From Notoacmeibacter marinus (GTDB lineage: Bacteria > Pseudomonadota > Alphaproteobacteria > Rhizobiales > Rhizobiaceae): a stretch of DNA of 64,000 bases. Within the stretch, counting starts at the first letter, position 1. Each line of letters opens with the position of its first letter. The stretch lies in contig NZ_NBYO01000003.1 of the NCBI RefSeq assembly GCF_002238045.1, forward strand, positions 248,001 through 312,000. The letters are read 5' to 3'. A program made the translations under genes and the position numbers. The notes beneath the pieces were generated by a model that worked only from the letters and a program-made list of their open reading frames with translations, had not been told where the DNA came from and did not search any database. Of the stretch, positions 18,092 to 26,720 are shown in pieces.

Positions 18092-18125
18092 AAGCCGGTC
18101 TCTTCCCCTGGAGACCGGCTTCTGC
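18092..18125 (+). terminator. Terminator-like hairpin after BTLCP gene
   Basis: An 11-bp perfect stem AAGCCGGTCTC/GAGACCGGCTT with an 8-nt loop, about 55 nt after the stop codon. The following T-tract is short (TTCT), so termination efficiency is uncertain. Confidence 0.65.
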
Positions 18126-18288
18126 ATTTCGCAGAGGTTTCGGCCCATCGTCGGCAAAAGATTCGGGATGGTCGCTTACACTCCGTTTACCATAATGATG
18201 GCAGGGTTCATTCGCTGGCGATGCAGGCGGCGTGCCGGTTCGACATTTGCGGAGCGCCGCCCATAAGGACACAAAACGGGCGCGGACC

Positions 18289-18996
18289 ATGATCGAAAAC
18301 AAGATTGCGCCTACTGCCGATTCGATCATGGCGCGCCGGCTTGTCATGGCTGCCGTCCTGCTCGCTGCGGTGACAGCAGCGGTTCTCGGTGCCGGACACA
18401 GAGCCGGCCAGGCGCTGTCGCTCGGTGGGCATAGCGACCGCACCCAACCGATCGAGATCGTGATCGGCAATAATGTGCTGTCTGTGCCGGAAAACATGAT
18501 CCGCCACGAGGAGCAACGGCGAGCTGCCGAATATGCCGGTCTGGAACTCTATCTTCGCTGGCCGGAGCTGACCGGCTATTCGCAGGGCGCAACGGATATT
18601 TTCAACAGCCAGTCGGATCAGCGGGCACTATTGTTCGTCACCCTCGAACGGGCGGCAATGTCGCGCGATATGAGCGGTCGCTATGCCAGCGTCTATCGGC
18701 CGCTCCTGCGCGAGCCCGGTATTGCCGGACCGCCCGGACTGACATTGCGAGCTTTTCGTCCGAGTGCGGGTTACGAAAATGAACTGCTGGCCAGTGGAAG
18801 GACTCTGGAGGGCGAACTCTATGTCGCACGCTGTCTTGCAGGGGTTCAGGGACGCCAGGCCATGGCCGGATGCGAACGCGATGTACATATTGGCAACGGC
18901 CTGTCGATGACCTACCGTTTCCCAAGAGAGCTACTGGGATATTGGCAGACCATGGATCGGGCATTGAAAAAGCGGATCAGTCACCTGATCCGCTGA
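18289..18996 (+). CDS. Conserved hypothetical membrane-anchored protein
   Basis: A protein of 235 aa that I do not recognise functionally. A hydrophobic segment (about residues 16-36, RRLVMAAVLLAAVTAAVLGAG) looks like a single N-terminal membrane anchor or uncleaved signal. The rest (about 200 residues) would be periplasmic, rich in charged and aromatic residues, with two cysteines in RCLAGVQGRQAMAGCE that could form a disulfide. The gene sits in the conserved PilZ-BTLCP-DUF3126-cysE neighbourhood of Rhizobiales, so it is probably a real lineage-wide gene. The start at 18289 lacks a good ribosome site; 18328 is an alternative. Confidence 0.7.
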   Translation: MIENKIAPTADSIMARRLVMAAVLLAAVTAAVLGAGHRAGQALSLGGHSDRTQPIEIVIGNNVLSVPENMIRHEEQRRAAEYAGLELYLRWPELTGYSQGATDIFNSQSDQRALLFVTLERAAMSRDMSGRYASVYRPLLREPGIAGPPGLTLRAFRPSAGYENELLASGRTLEGELYVARCLAGVQGRQAMAGCERDVHIGNGLSMTYRFPRELLGYWQTMDRALKKRISHLIR

Positions 18997-19043
18997 GTTC
19001 GTCCGGCAATCTTTGTCCGGAAGGCGAACCGGTGCCGCCTCCC

Positions 19044-19265
19044 TCATTCCAGATCGATGTCCAGAATGGCCATGGCGAGGTTGTAAGACACTTCGCCTTC
19101 ATCCTCGATTCTGTCGATGACGCCGAGAAACTCATCGTCGAGGTAAAGTTCGCAGGAATCGTCCTTGCGGGGCCGGGCCCGCACTTCGATTTTGTCTGTC
19201 CGGAACAGCCGCTTGAAGTAAGCGTCCAGCTTGCGAATTTCCTCAGGTTTCAAGGCAGTCTCCAA
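19044..19265 (-). CDS. DUF3126 family protein
   Basis: A compact acidic protein of 73 aa and unknown function, conserved in alphaproteobacteria and commonly found beside cysE, as here. Recognisable stretches are LKPEEIRKLDAYFKRLF, ELYLDDEFLGVI and the C-terminal YNLAMAILDIDLE. It has no membrane segment and no catalytic motif. It is convergent with the preceding hypothetical gene and downstream of cysE on the same strand with about 130 nt between. Confidence 0.87.
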   Translation of the reverse strand: METALKPEEIRKLDAYFKRLFRTDKIEVRARPRKDDSCELYLDDEFLGVIDRIEDEGEVSYNLAMAILDIDLE

Positions 19266-19396
19266 GTCATAATGTCAAAATGTCCGGCCGCGCGCATTGC
19301 GCATCCGACCAAGGGACCAGTTAGCGCGAGCAGCCACCGGGAATAGAGGCTGACGCTTCATTCGTCCACACAGATAATCAAGCGGATGGGACGATC

Positions 19397-20224
19397 TCAG
19401 TCATCGATGGAGAGCATCTGGTCCATGGCACGGCCCGGCTCGGCGCAATCGCTCTTCCCGACAATGCGGGCCGGCACGCCCGCGACCACGGAATTGGGCG
19501 GCACGGGGCGCAATACCACGGAACCGGCTGCGACCTTGGAGCAATGTCCGATCTCGATATTGCCGAGCACATTGGCGCCGGCACCGATCAGAACGCCATT
19601 GCCGATCTTGGGATGGCGGTCGCCATTTTCCTTACCGGTGCCGCCCAGGGTCACGCCCTGAAGGATGGACACGTCATCGCCGATCCGCGCCGTCTGCCCG
19701 ATAACGATACCCGTGGCATGATCCAGAAACACGCCCTTGCCGACGATCGTCGCCGGATTGATGTCAACGCCAAGGACGGCTGAACTGCGGCTCTGAAGAT
19801 AGAGTGCAAAATCCCGGCGGCCTTCGCCCCAAAGCCAATGCGCCACGCGGTGCGCCTGGAGGGCGTGAAAGCCCTTAAAGTAGAGGAAGGCGTCGAGGTA
19901 TCGCTGGCAGGCCGGATCGCGGTCGTAGACAGCCTGCAGATCCGCGCGCAAGGACGTGGCGAAGCCTTCCGAAGCCTCGATCATCTGCGAGTAGGCCTGC
20001 TCGATGAGAGACGGCGCCATCAGCTCATGGCCGAGCCGTTCGGCAACGCGCCGGGCAATCGCGCTTTCCATATCGCAATTGTTCAGAATGTTGGCGCACA
20101 GAAAAGCGGCCATCATCGGCTCGCGATCGACCGCCTCCTCGGCTTCGGTTCGAAGCGCATTCCAAATGGGATCGAAGGTTTCCGGAGAAGTTCTATCCGC
20201 GCGCTGCTCCAGGGCCATGGCCAT
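19397..20224 (-). CDS. cysE: Serine O-acetyltransferase
   Basis: Transfers acetyl from acetyl-CoA to serine, giving O-acetylserine for cysteine synthesis. The protein is 275 aa. The N-terminal helical domain (DPIWNALRTEAEEAV) is followed by the left-handed beta-helix of hexapeptide repeats (VGKGVFLDHATGIVIGQTA, IGDDVSILQGVTLGGTG), with the catalytic His in DHATG. The ATG at 20224 has GGAGG upstream, though at short spacing; an upstream ATG at 20272 would add 16 residues and lacks a ribosome site. The C-terminus is longer than in E. coli and lacks its terminal Ile, which contributes to cysteine feedback inhibition there. Confidence 0.95.
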   Translation of the reverse strand: MAMALEQRADRTSPETFDPIWNALRTEAEEAVDREPMMAAFLCANILNNCDMESAIARRVAERLGHELMAPSLIEQAYSQMIEASEGFATSLRADLQAVYDRDPACQRYLDAFLYFKGFHALQAHRVAHWLWGEGRRDFALYLQSRSSAVLGVDINPATIVGKGVFLDHATGIVIGQTARIGDDVSILQGVTLGGTGKENGDRHPKIGNGVLIGAGANVLGNIEIGHCSKVAAGSVVLRPVPPNSVVAGVPARIVGKSDCAEPGRAMDQMLSIDD

Positions 20225-20341
20225 TTCGCCTCCGTTCGCTAAAGGCCAACGCTCCGGTCGACCCTGACGCATATCAATGCCGTCATATATGCCATTCCAT
20301 ACCGCAGTCCAACCGGGGCCCAGAATGAAAGCTAACACACT

Positions 20342-21118
20342 ATGACGGCCATCGTCTGCATGACCGAGGCGCATGTCGCCACTATCACCATTCGGCGAAT
20401 CGATAAACGCAACGCTCTGACGCAGGCGATGTGGACGACGCTTGCCGCGGAGATCGGGGCGTTGGCGAAGGCTGGCCGGACACGCGCTCTTATCCTGACC
20501 GGCGAAGGCGATCATTTCTGCGCAGGTGCGGATATTGCCGAATTCGAGTCGACCCGCCATGACGCGGCAAGCGCCCGCGTCTACGAAGCCGCCAATGTCG
20601 CCGCTTTTTCAGTGCTTCGTAACGCGCCCTTCCCGACCATCGCGGCCATATCCGGTATCTGTTTCGGCGGTGGGTTCGGGCTGGCTGCCGCCTGCGGTCT
20701 ACGACTGGCCGACAGCACCGCTCGATTTTGTATCCCGGCGGCGCGGCTCGGCCTGGCCTATCCGCGTGACGCCATGATCGACATCGTAGCGGCGCTTGGT
20801 CCACAAATGGCCCGCTACCTTGCCTTCTCAGCCGATGTTCTCAGCGCCGACGATGCACTGTCCGCGCGCTTTCTTCTCAATATCGAAAGAGAACGACCGA
20901 CAATGGAAGCCGCCCGCGAACTGGCGGATAGAATCGCGCAACATGCGCCACTCTCCGTTGCAGCATCGAAAGCGGCGATTCTGGCAACGTTGGACGCCGA
21001 TCAGCCGCTTGCACGAAAAGCCGCCGCAATGGGCGATTCCACATTCGACAGCGCGGACTATGCCGAAGGACGAGCCGCCTTTGCCAACAAGCGAAAGCCG
21101 ATCTTTCAGGGCCGCTAA
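20342..21118 (+). CDS. Enoyl-CoA hydratase/isomerase family protein
   Basis: Crotonase-fold protein of 258 aa. The oxyanion-hole stretches are present: GDHFCAGADIAEF and AISGICFGGGFGLAAACGLRLA. In the second catalytic position family hydratases have Glu; the equivalent region here reads IPAARLGLAYPRDAM, without an obvious Glu, so hydratase chemistry is not assured. It could be a detoxifying hydratase, isomerase or thioesterase. Divergent from cysE with about 117 nt between the starts. Confidence 0.87.
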   Translation: MTAIVCMTEAHVATITIRRIDKRNALTQAMWTTLAAEIGALAKAGRTRALILTGEGDHFCAGADIAEFESTRHDAASARVYEAANVAAFSVLRNAPFPTIAAISGICFGGGFGLAAACGLRLADSTARFCIPAARLGLAYPRDAMIDIVAALGPQMARYLAFSADVLSADDALSARFLLNIERERPTMEAARELADRIAQHAPLSVAASKAAILATLDADQPLARKAAAMGDSTFDSADYAEGRAAFANKRKPIFQGR

Positions 21119-21129
21119 GATCGGGGCCG

Positions 21130-21996
21130 CTAGGACAGGTCGTCAAGAAACGACAGAAGCGCCTCGGTAAAGGCGTCGTTCCTGTCGCCGACGATCATGT
21201 GGCCGGCATGCGCAATATCGACGTAGCGGCCATCCGGCAGGCGCTCGGCAGCATCTCGCGCATCCTTCTCGTCGACCAGTTCGCTCGACATGCCGCGAAC
21301 GACGAGAACGGGTAGCGCCAGCCTTTCGATGGCCTCGTCGAACCGAAGGAGATGTTTGGGAGCGTCGGCCATGATCGAACGCTCGCCGCCCGATGCGAAT
21401 ACCGGGTCCCAGTGCCAATGCCAGCGGCCATCGTCTCTCTGACGCATGTTCTTGCGCAGGCCATCGAGCGAGTTCGGTCGTTTGCGCTGGGGCATGTAGG
21501 CGGCAATGGCCTCGGCTGCGGCCTCCAGCGATTCGAAGCCGTCCTGCGCGGCGGCGGTCATGAAGCTGATAATGCGCTGAGCGCCCTCTTGCCGCATCTT
21601 CGGCACGATATCGACCAGCGCGATGGCCCGAAAACGGGGCTCGTCGTCTTCGGCGCCGATCATGCTGAGGCCGCCGAGGGAAGCGCCGACGCCGATCGGC
21701 GCCGTTCCCGTTTCGCGTTTGAGCCAGTCCACGAGAGCGCCCGCATCACGGGCGTAATCGTGAAAACTGTAGCCGGCCTCAATCACCCATGCGCTGTCAC
21801 CATGACCGCGCATGTCGAAGCTGTAGGCGGCATATCCGTTATCGGCGAGCCGTTCTGCCGTCCGTTGCCAGGCGTGCCGGGTCTGGCCCCCGCCATGGAG
21901 CATGAGAACGGGCCGGCCTTCACCGACAACGCTGCCAGAAAGCAAATTGCCGTCGGCTCCCTGCGCCTCCAACGTCTCCTTCGCCAACGCGCTCAC
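21130..21996 (-). CDS. Alpha/beta hydrolase
   Basis: Serine hydrolase of 288 aa. The HGGG oxyanion motif is present (LMLHGGGQTRHAW), the nucleophile elbow is GASLGG, and the catalytic histidine is in AHAGHMIVGD. A helical cap lies between about residues 135 and 210. Substrate unknown; peroxidase-like, epoxide hydrolase-like and esterase activities are all possible in this family. The start overlaps the stop of the upstream hydrolase gene by 4 nt (ATGA), so the two are translationally coupled. The pair may be an old duplication, but sequence similarity is limited to the fold motifs. Confidence 0.88.
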   Translation of the reverse strand: MSALAKETLEAQGADGNLLSGSVVGEGRPVLMLHGGGQTRHAWQRTAERLADNGYAAYSFDMRGHGDSAWVIEAGYSFHDYARDAGALVDWLKRETGTAPIGVGASLGGLSMIGAEDDEPRFRAIALVDIVPKMRQEGAQRIISFMTAAAQDGFESLEAAAEAIAAYMPQRKRPNSLDGLRKNMRQRDDGRWHWHWDPVFASGGERSIMADAPKHLLRFDEAIERLALPVLVVRGMSSELVDEKDARDAAERLPDGRYVDIAHAGHMIVGDRNDAFTEALLSFLDDLS

Positions 21997-22754
21997 AGGG
22001 GATGTTCCTCAAGAAATTCCAGCATCTGCGCCTTGAACGTCTTGTCGCCGGTGGCGATCAGATGGCTGCGGCGCTCGATATCGAAAGCGACGGCGTTCGG
22101 CATCAGCGCCGCGAGATCGTGCGGCGAGCCCGCAATCGTATCTTCGGTGCCGACGGCGATAAGCGTCGGTTGCTCGATACGCGCCACATCTTCTGCCGAA
22201 AGGAGGATACGGTTGCTTTCGATGCAGGCCGCCAGCGCCTTTCGGTCGGCGCCGGTGCGGTCGGCGAAGGCACGAAATTCCTGGCCGGTCGGGTCGGTGA
22301 TCTTACCCGGCTCGTCGGTCAGGAGCGCCTCCGCGACCGGTTTCCAATCGCCACTGCCTTCGATCAGAGCCATGCCGATTCCACCGAGAGTAAGCGTCGC
22401 GACGCGTGGGCCATGATCGCGCGCCAGAAATGCGCCGATCCGCCCACCCATCGAATAGCCCATGATGTGGGCTTTCGGAATTTCCAGATGGTCGAGCAGC
22501 GCCGCCGCGTCATCCGCCATCCGAGGCGGCGTATAAGCCTTTGGATCGTAGAGCTTTTCGCTGTCGCCGTGACCGCGATTGTCGAAGGACACGACCCGAT
22601 AGCCGGCTTCAGCCAGCGTTTTGGTCCAACCGGTCTCGACCCAGTTGATCCGTCTGTTGGAAGCAAAACCATGGATGAGGAGGATGGGATCGCCCTCGCG
22701 CGGCCCTTCGTCCCGATAGGCTATTTGCAGCCCGTCATACACAAAATTCGTCAT
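21993..22754 (-). CDS. Alpha/beta hydrolase
   Basis: Serine hydrolase of 253 aa, the first gene of the pair. Motifs: oxyanion LLIHGFASNRRINW, the strand turn SFDNRGHGDSEK, nucleophile elbow GYSMGGRIG, and a C-terminal histidine in ERRSHLIATGD. It resembles proteins annotated as esterases or 3-oxoadipate enol-lactonase-like hydrolases, without enough detail to choose. Its 4-nt overlap with the downstream hydrolase gene and the 77-nt gap to the DUF192 gene upstream suggest a shared transcript on this strand. Confidence 0.88.
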   Translation of the reverse strand: MTNFVYDGLQIAYRDEGPREGDPILLIHGFASNRRINWVETGWTKTLAEAGYRVVSFDNRGHGDSEKLYDPKAYTPPRMADDAAALLDHLEIPKAHIMGYSMGGRIGAFLARDHGPRVATLTLGGIGMALIEGSGDWKPVAEALLTDEPGKITDPTGQEFRAFADRTGADRKALAACIESNRILLSAEDVARIEQPTLIAVGTEDTIAGSPHDLAALMPNAVAFDIERRSHLIATGDKTFKAQMLEFLEEHPL

Positions 22755-22831
22755 GCCAACTGGTTACGTCGGCATGACGATCCATTCAAGAATGAAGATG
22801 GACGCACCGGTCGATCGAAGGCGGGCGCCTG

Positions 22832-23350
22832 TTATCCACCGATAACAGGATGGCGCAGCACAACGCCATCCTCGATGCCAAACGCGTCAGCCTGTCCCGC
22901 TTTCAGTTCCAGCACGTAACGGACCTTGCCATCCGAGCGCAACGGCGTCTCATCCAGCGGCTTGCCACGGCGGATCGAATCCACCTTGCCGTCGGCGCGG
23001 ACAAAAATGATATCCAGCGGCATCACGGTGTTGCGCATCCAGAAGGAGCGCCTGCTCTCCCGGTCGAAAGCGAACAGCATGCCGTGATCGTTATCCATCT
23101 GTTTGCGGAACATGAGCCCCGCCGCCGTCTCGACCGGTGTGGTCGCGATCTCCACCATGATGGCGATGTCGTCCCGGCCTTCGACGGTAAGCGGCACCGG
23201 ATCGGTCGACAGGATCATTGGCTCGCCGGGCGCTGGCATGTCGGAGCGCGCCGCGCCATGTCCGGTCAGCGCCAGCACGCCGCCAAGAAGCAGCGCGACA
23301 GCCAGAATGATCGAAAGAAAGTCGAAGGAAAACCGTTTCTGCCGCTTCAC
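22832..23350 (-). CDS. DUF192 family exported protein
   Basis: A 172-aa protein with an N-terminal hydrophobic anchor or signal (about residues 9-30, LSIILAVALLLGGVLALTG). The DUF192 beta-rich domain follows, with its signature MFRKQMDNDHGMLFAF, then FWMRNTVMPLDIIFV. Function is unknown. The GTG start at 23350 has GGAG 7 nt upstream. In Rhizobiales the family often lies next to a cold-shock gene, as here (23510-24091, same strand). Confidence 0.9.
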   Translation of the reverse strand: MKRQKRFSFDFLSIILAVALLLGGVLALTGHGAARSDMPAPGEPMILSTDPVPLTVEGRDDIAIMVEIATTPVETAAGLMFRKQMDNDHGMLFAFDRESRRSFWMRNTVMPLDIIFVRADGKVDSIRRGKPLDETPLRSDGKVRYVLELKAGQADAFGIEDGVVLRHPVIGG

Positions 23351-23509
23351 CGGGCGTCTCCAAACCGCAGGTCCCTATGGCGGGCAGAATTGACGCGTTT
23401 CGCGGCGGTAGTTTGACGCTGGACCGGCAAATCGATGATTACGCAGCCCAATTTCGGCCGGCTTTCCTAATCGGCCCAATGAGACCGACGGCAGCCTTGC
23501 CAAGAATTA

Positions 23510-24091
23510 TCAGTTGGAAATGGCAGGCGTGCCAACATCGGGATGGATTTCCGCCGCCATCAGCCCCTTACCGGACCGGCCATAGCGGACCAGAACGGTC
23601 TGGCCGGGGCGCAGTTCGGTCAGGCCATAGCGTCGCAGCGTTTCCATGTGGACGAAGATGTCCTCGGTGCCCTCGCCCCGGGTCAGAAAACCGAAGCCCT
23701 TGGTCCGGTTGAACCATTTGACGAGCGCACGCTCCAGTCCGGTTTCCGGCTCCACCGCTACGCGGGTGCGCGGCGCCGAACTCTCGGACGGATGCACACC
23801 CGTCGAATTGTCCAACGAAAGTATCTTGAAGGTCTGCAGACCGCGCTCGCCGCGCCGGGCGAGAACGTGAATACGGGCAGCTTCGAGCGCCGCCTGATGA
23901 CCATCCTGCCGAAGGCAAGTCACATGCAACAGAACATCGCCCGTTCCGGCCTCATCGGGCACGATGAAGCCATAGCCCTTTGCGGCGTCGAACCATTTGA
24001 TATGTCCATGAATCTCGACGACACCTTCGTCCACACCAAGGGACAGGTCAGTGTCCGCCGCGCCATGTTGCCCTGTGATATCGTCCCCCAT
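23510..24091 (-). CDS. Double cold-shock-domain protein
   Basis: A 193-aa protein with two CSD folds joined by a linker. CSD1 (about residues 25-95) has the RNP motifs as IKWFDAAKGYGFIVPD and DVLLHVTCL. CSD2 (about 118-187) has VKWFNRTKGFGFLTR and DIFVHMETL. The linker (about 96-117) is Ser/Pro-rich. The aromatic RNA-stacking residues are kept in both, so both should bind single-stranded RNA or DNA. Such two-domain CSPs are typical of alphaproteobacteria and are thought to act as RNA chaperones. The ATG at 24091 has no strong ribosome site. Confidence 0.92.
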   Translation of the reverse strand: MGDDITGQHGAADTDLSLGVDEGVVEIHGHIKWFDAAKGYGFIVPDEAGTGDVLLHVTCLRQDGHQAALEAARIHVLARRGERGLQTFKILSLDNSTGVHPSESSAPRTRVAVEPETGLERALVKWFNRTKGFGFLTRGEGTEDIFVHMETLRRYGLTELRPGQTVLVRYGRSGKGLMAAEIHPDVGTPAISN

Positions 24092-24324
24092 CGGCGATAC
24101 GCACCCCTCGAACCAACGGACTCGCGAATCTCTCGACCAAGCTTAGCATAGGAAATTCGTGGCGTGACAAGGCCGCATCGACATAAACTTACGTTTCGTC
24201 ACCGAGAAGATGCAACTTGCTGCTCTCCTGCGACGGTTCCATCGCTGGGCAAGCCGCGAATGAACCCTAGAGTTTCCAGTTCGAGCAATTCCATCTCTCA
24301 ACATTCAAAGAAGGAGCAGAAGGC

Positions 24325-24780
24325 ATGCGCTATCTGCACAGCATGATTCGAATTCGCGACATCGACGAGGCGCTCGATTTCTGGGTTGGCAAGATGGGGC
24401 TGACGGAGACGCGCCGTATCGACAATGAAAACGGCAAGTTCACGCTCATCTTCCTGGCCGCAGACGCCGATCTCGACCGGGCAAAGGACCGGCGTTCGCC
24501 GGAACTCGAACTGACCTATAACTGGCCGGACGAGAATGGCGAGCAGGAGAGCTATTCGAACGGCCGGAGTTTTGGCCATGTCGCCTACAAGGTCGATAAC
24601 ATTTACGAAACCTGCCAGAAATTGATGGATGCCGGCGTCACCATCAATCGGCCACCGCGCGATGGTTATATGGCTTTCGTCAAAAGCCCGGACAACATTT
24701 CTATCGAGCTTCTGCAGGAAGGCGAGGCGCTGGAACCGGCCGAACCCTGGAAAAGCATGGAAAACACCGGTAGCTGGTGA
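24325..24780 (+). CDS. gloA: Lactoylglutathione lyase (glyoxalase I, VOC family)
   Basis: Converts the methylglyoxal-glutathione hemithioacetal to S-lactoylglutathione. The protein is 151 aa, two VOC modules. The metal ligands are at the expected places: His5 (MRYLHSMIRI), Glu in PELELTYNW, His in FGHVAYKVD and Glu in ISIELLQ. The ATG at 24325 follows AAGGAG at good spacing. The gene stands alone and is convergent with the FAD oxidoreductase. The last 15 residues are slightly longer than in E. coli GloA. Confidence 0.93.
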   Translation: MRYLHSMIRIRDIDEALDFWVGKMGLTETRRIDNENGKFTLIFLAADADLDRAKDRRSPELELTYNWPDENGEQESYSNGRSFGHVAYKVDNIYETCQKLMDAGVTINRPPRDGYMAFVKSPDNISIELLQEGEALEPAEPWKSMENTGSW

Positions 24781-24831
24781 AAGAAAAGCCTCTCCTATCA
24801 AAGTGTTCGGCGCGCATTTATAGAAAGCGAT

Positions 24832-25935
24832 TCAGCGGATGGGACCGCCTGCCTCCAGCAGTTGCAGAGCCTTTCGCGCCATGGATGGCGCGAAGGCCAG
24901 CCCGGTCTTATAGCCGCCAGACGCCATGACAGCACGGTCGCCGATCCTTTCGACGACCGGGTTGGCCGTCGGTCCTTTCGGGCGCAGATGGGCCCATCGT
25001 TCCAGCACGATCGCATCCTGCAAGGTCGGGCAGAGCCGGACCGCGCGGTCGATCAGATCGTCCAGTTTACGGTCGGTCGTGAACGGCTCGGACCAGGTCT
25101 TTTCCGTGGTCGAACCGAGACCGAGCGTGCCGTCGATATGGGGCACCAGATAGACGCCGTCACCGTAGATCAGCGGCATGTTTTCGGGTAGCGGCCGGCG
25201 GGGAAGCAATAATGCGCCCTGCCCCTTCACACCTTCGATAGCTGGCGTATCGGCAGGCGCAATGCCGAGCACCGCCAGCACATCCGTCGTCTGCGCGCCG
25301 GCCGCGACGATCAATTGGCCGGCGCCGACTGTTCCGTTGTTCAGAGCGAGCGTGCCGGAGGCCGTGTCCCAACAGGTGGGTTGGACTTCTTCGTAAACAT
25401 CGACAGTACCAGCGATGGACGCGCGAAGCGCTGCCAGCAGCTTTCGCGGCGCGACGACGGCACTAAGCGTATCGAAGGCATGGCCGAACGACGTGGCGCG
25501 TTTGGATAAGACGTTCCATGGATCCGCGCCGTCGCGCACCTCCCAACGAAATGTTTCCGCAGCGCCAGCCTGCCAGTTGTGGCGCGCGGCTTGTCCCCAG
25601 TTTTCCTGCCGGTCCCGCTGGGCTTGATCGGTAATGGGCGTCAGCCGCCCGACCCGCCGATAACCGGTCGGCACGCCGGTTTCGCCTTCCAGCGTCCGGC
25701 ACAGCGTCTCCAGTTCGATCAGCGCGTCGAACTGCGTCTGCTTCTTTTCGTTCCAGGGGACGGGCTGGTGCGGCATGAGCGCGCCGAGAACGCCACCGGA
25801 TGCGCCATCGCCAATCCGTCCGCGCTCGATCAACGCCACCGACCGCCCGGCCTGGGATGCGAAGCGCGCCGCCCAGAGGCCAACGATCCCGCCGCCGATG
25901 ATCGCCAGATCGTATGAACGAGCGAATGTGCCGAT
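24832..25935 (-). CDS. FAD-dependent oxidoreductase (DAO family), unusual start
   Basis: D-amino acid oxidase-fold flavoprotein of about 368 aa. The FAD-binding motif GGGIVG followed by LWAARFASQAGRSVALIERG lies at about 25820-25905. The only canonical start in frame (GTG at 25839) comes after that glycine motif and would delete it. Upstream, the frame stays open to a TAA at 25975-25977 but offers only ATA (25938), ATC (25935) or CTG (25908). A strong AAAGGAA (25942-25948) precedes ATA/ATC, so I place the start at ATC 25935 provisionally. Divergent from mnmD, whose MnmC partner domain is also a DAO flavoprotein; a role in tRNA wobble-uridine modification is therefore possible, while amine oxidation is the default. 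Confidence 0.78.
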   Translation of the reverse strand: MGTFARSYDLAIIGGGIVGLWAARFASQAGRSVALIERGRIGDGASGGVLGALMPHQPVPWNEKKQTQFDALIELETLCRTLEGETGVPTGYRRVGRLTPITDQAQRDRQENWGQAARHNWQAGAAETFRWEVRDGADPWNVLSKRATSFGHAFDTLSAVVAPRKLLAALRASIAGTVDVYEEVQPTCWDTASGTLALNNGTVGAGQLIVAAGAQTTDVLAVLGIAPADTPAIEGVKGQGALLLPRRPLPENMPLIYGDGVYLVPHIDGTLGLGSTTEKTWSEPFTTDRKLDDLIDRAVRLCPTLQDAIVLERWAHLRPKGPTANPVVERIGDRAVMASGGYKTGLAFAPSMARKALQLLEAGGPIR

Positions 25936-25999
25936 TATGTGTTCCTTTCCGCATGGCGCGCTATGGTTCCCGCATTATGACGAACCGGCGCGGCGTTCA

Positions 26000-26719
26000 A
26001 TGAAAGCTTCCCCTCACCCGCTCGACTGGACCGAGGACGGGCAGGCCCGTTCCTCCCTCTATAACGATGTCTTCTTCAGCGAGGCTGACGGTCTGGCCGA
26101 AACGCTGCATGTCTTTCTGGGCGGCAACAGGCTCGGTGAACGCTTTGCGCAACTGGATGCAGGCGAGACCTTCACCATTGGCGAACTCGGCTTCGGCAGC
26201 GGGCTCAATATGCTCGCCGCGATGCATTTATGGCAGAGCCATGCGCCGGACGACGCCAGCCTCCGCCTCGTCAGTTTCGAAAAGCACCTGCTGCCGGCCT
26301 ATGCCATCGAGAAGATGCTGAAGCCTTGGCCGCATCTGCTCGCCATTGCCGAACCGATATTGAAGAGCGTGACCGCCGAGCAGGACGGCGATCTCGATAT
26401 CGCCTTTGACGAAGATGATAGGATTCGCCTGAGGGTTCTGGTAGGCGATGCACCGGCGCGGATCGCCGATATGCCAGCGTCCGCCGATGCCTGGTTTCTG
26501 GACGGGTTTTCGCCGGCCAAGAACCCCGATCTCTGGTCCGCCGAACTGATGGCGGCGGTGGCGAAGAAGACGGCACCGGGCGGCACCTTCGCGACCTACA
26601 CGGCCGCCGGCTGGGTCCGCCGCAATCTGGAAGCCGCCGGCTTCAAAGTTGAGAAACAGCCGGGCTTCGGGACCAAGCGGGAGATGCTGGTGGGGTGCTT
26701 AATCGGGTCGAATTGCTGA
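26000..26719 (+). CDS. mnmD: tRNA (5-methylaminomethyl-2-thiouridine)-methyltransferase MnmD
   Basis: Stand-alone homologue of the N-terminal domain of MnmC, the SAM-dependent methyltransferase finishing mnm5s2U34. The protein is 239 aa. Recognisable parts are FSEADGLAETLHVFLGGN, the SAM-binding GELGFGSGLNMLAAMHL, and the catalytic-region FLDGFSPAKNPDLWS. The ATG at 26000 begins just before the conserved LDWTEDG; upstream ATGs add unlikely sequence. It is divergent from the DAO flavoprotein, which could stand in for MnmC's C-terminal half. Convergent with the 90-aa gene downstream, 1 nt apart. Confidence 0.9.
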   Translation: MKASPHPLDWTEDGQARSSLYNDVFFSEADGLAETLHVFLGGNRLGERFAQLDAGETFTIGELGFGSGLNMLAAMHLWQSHAPDDASLRLVSFEKHLLPAYAIEKMLKPWPHLLAIAEPILKSVTAEQDGDLDIAFDEDDRIRLRVLVGDAPARIADMPASADAWFLDGFSPAKNPDLWSAELMAAVAKKTAPGGTFATYTAAGWVRRNLEAAGFKVEKQPGFGTKREMLVGCLIGSNC

Positions 26720-26720
26720 T

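Noticed and set aside
21130-22754. Two adjacent alpha/beta hydrolases considered as a recent tandem duplication.
   Set aside because: They share only fold motifs (oxyanion, nucleophile elbow, His) and differ in length and cap, so any duplication is ancient.
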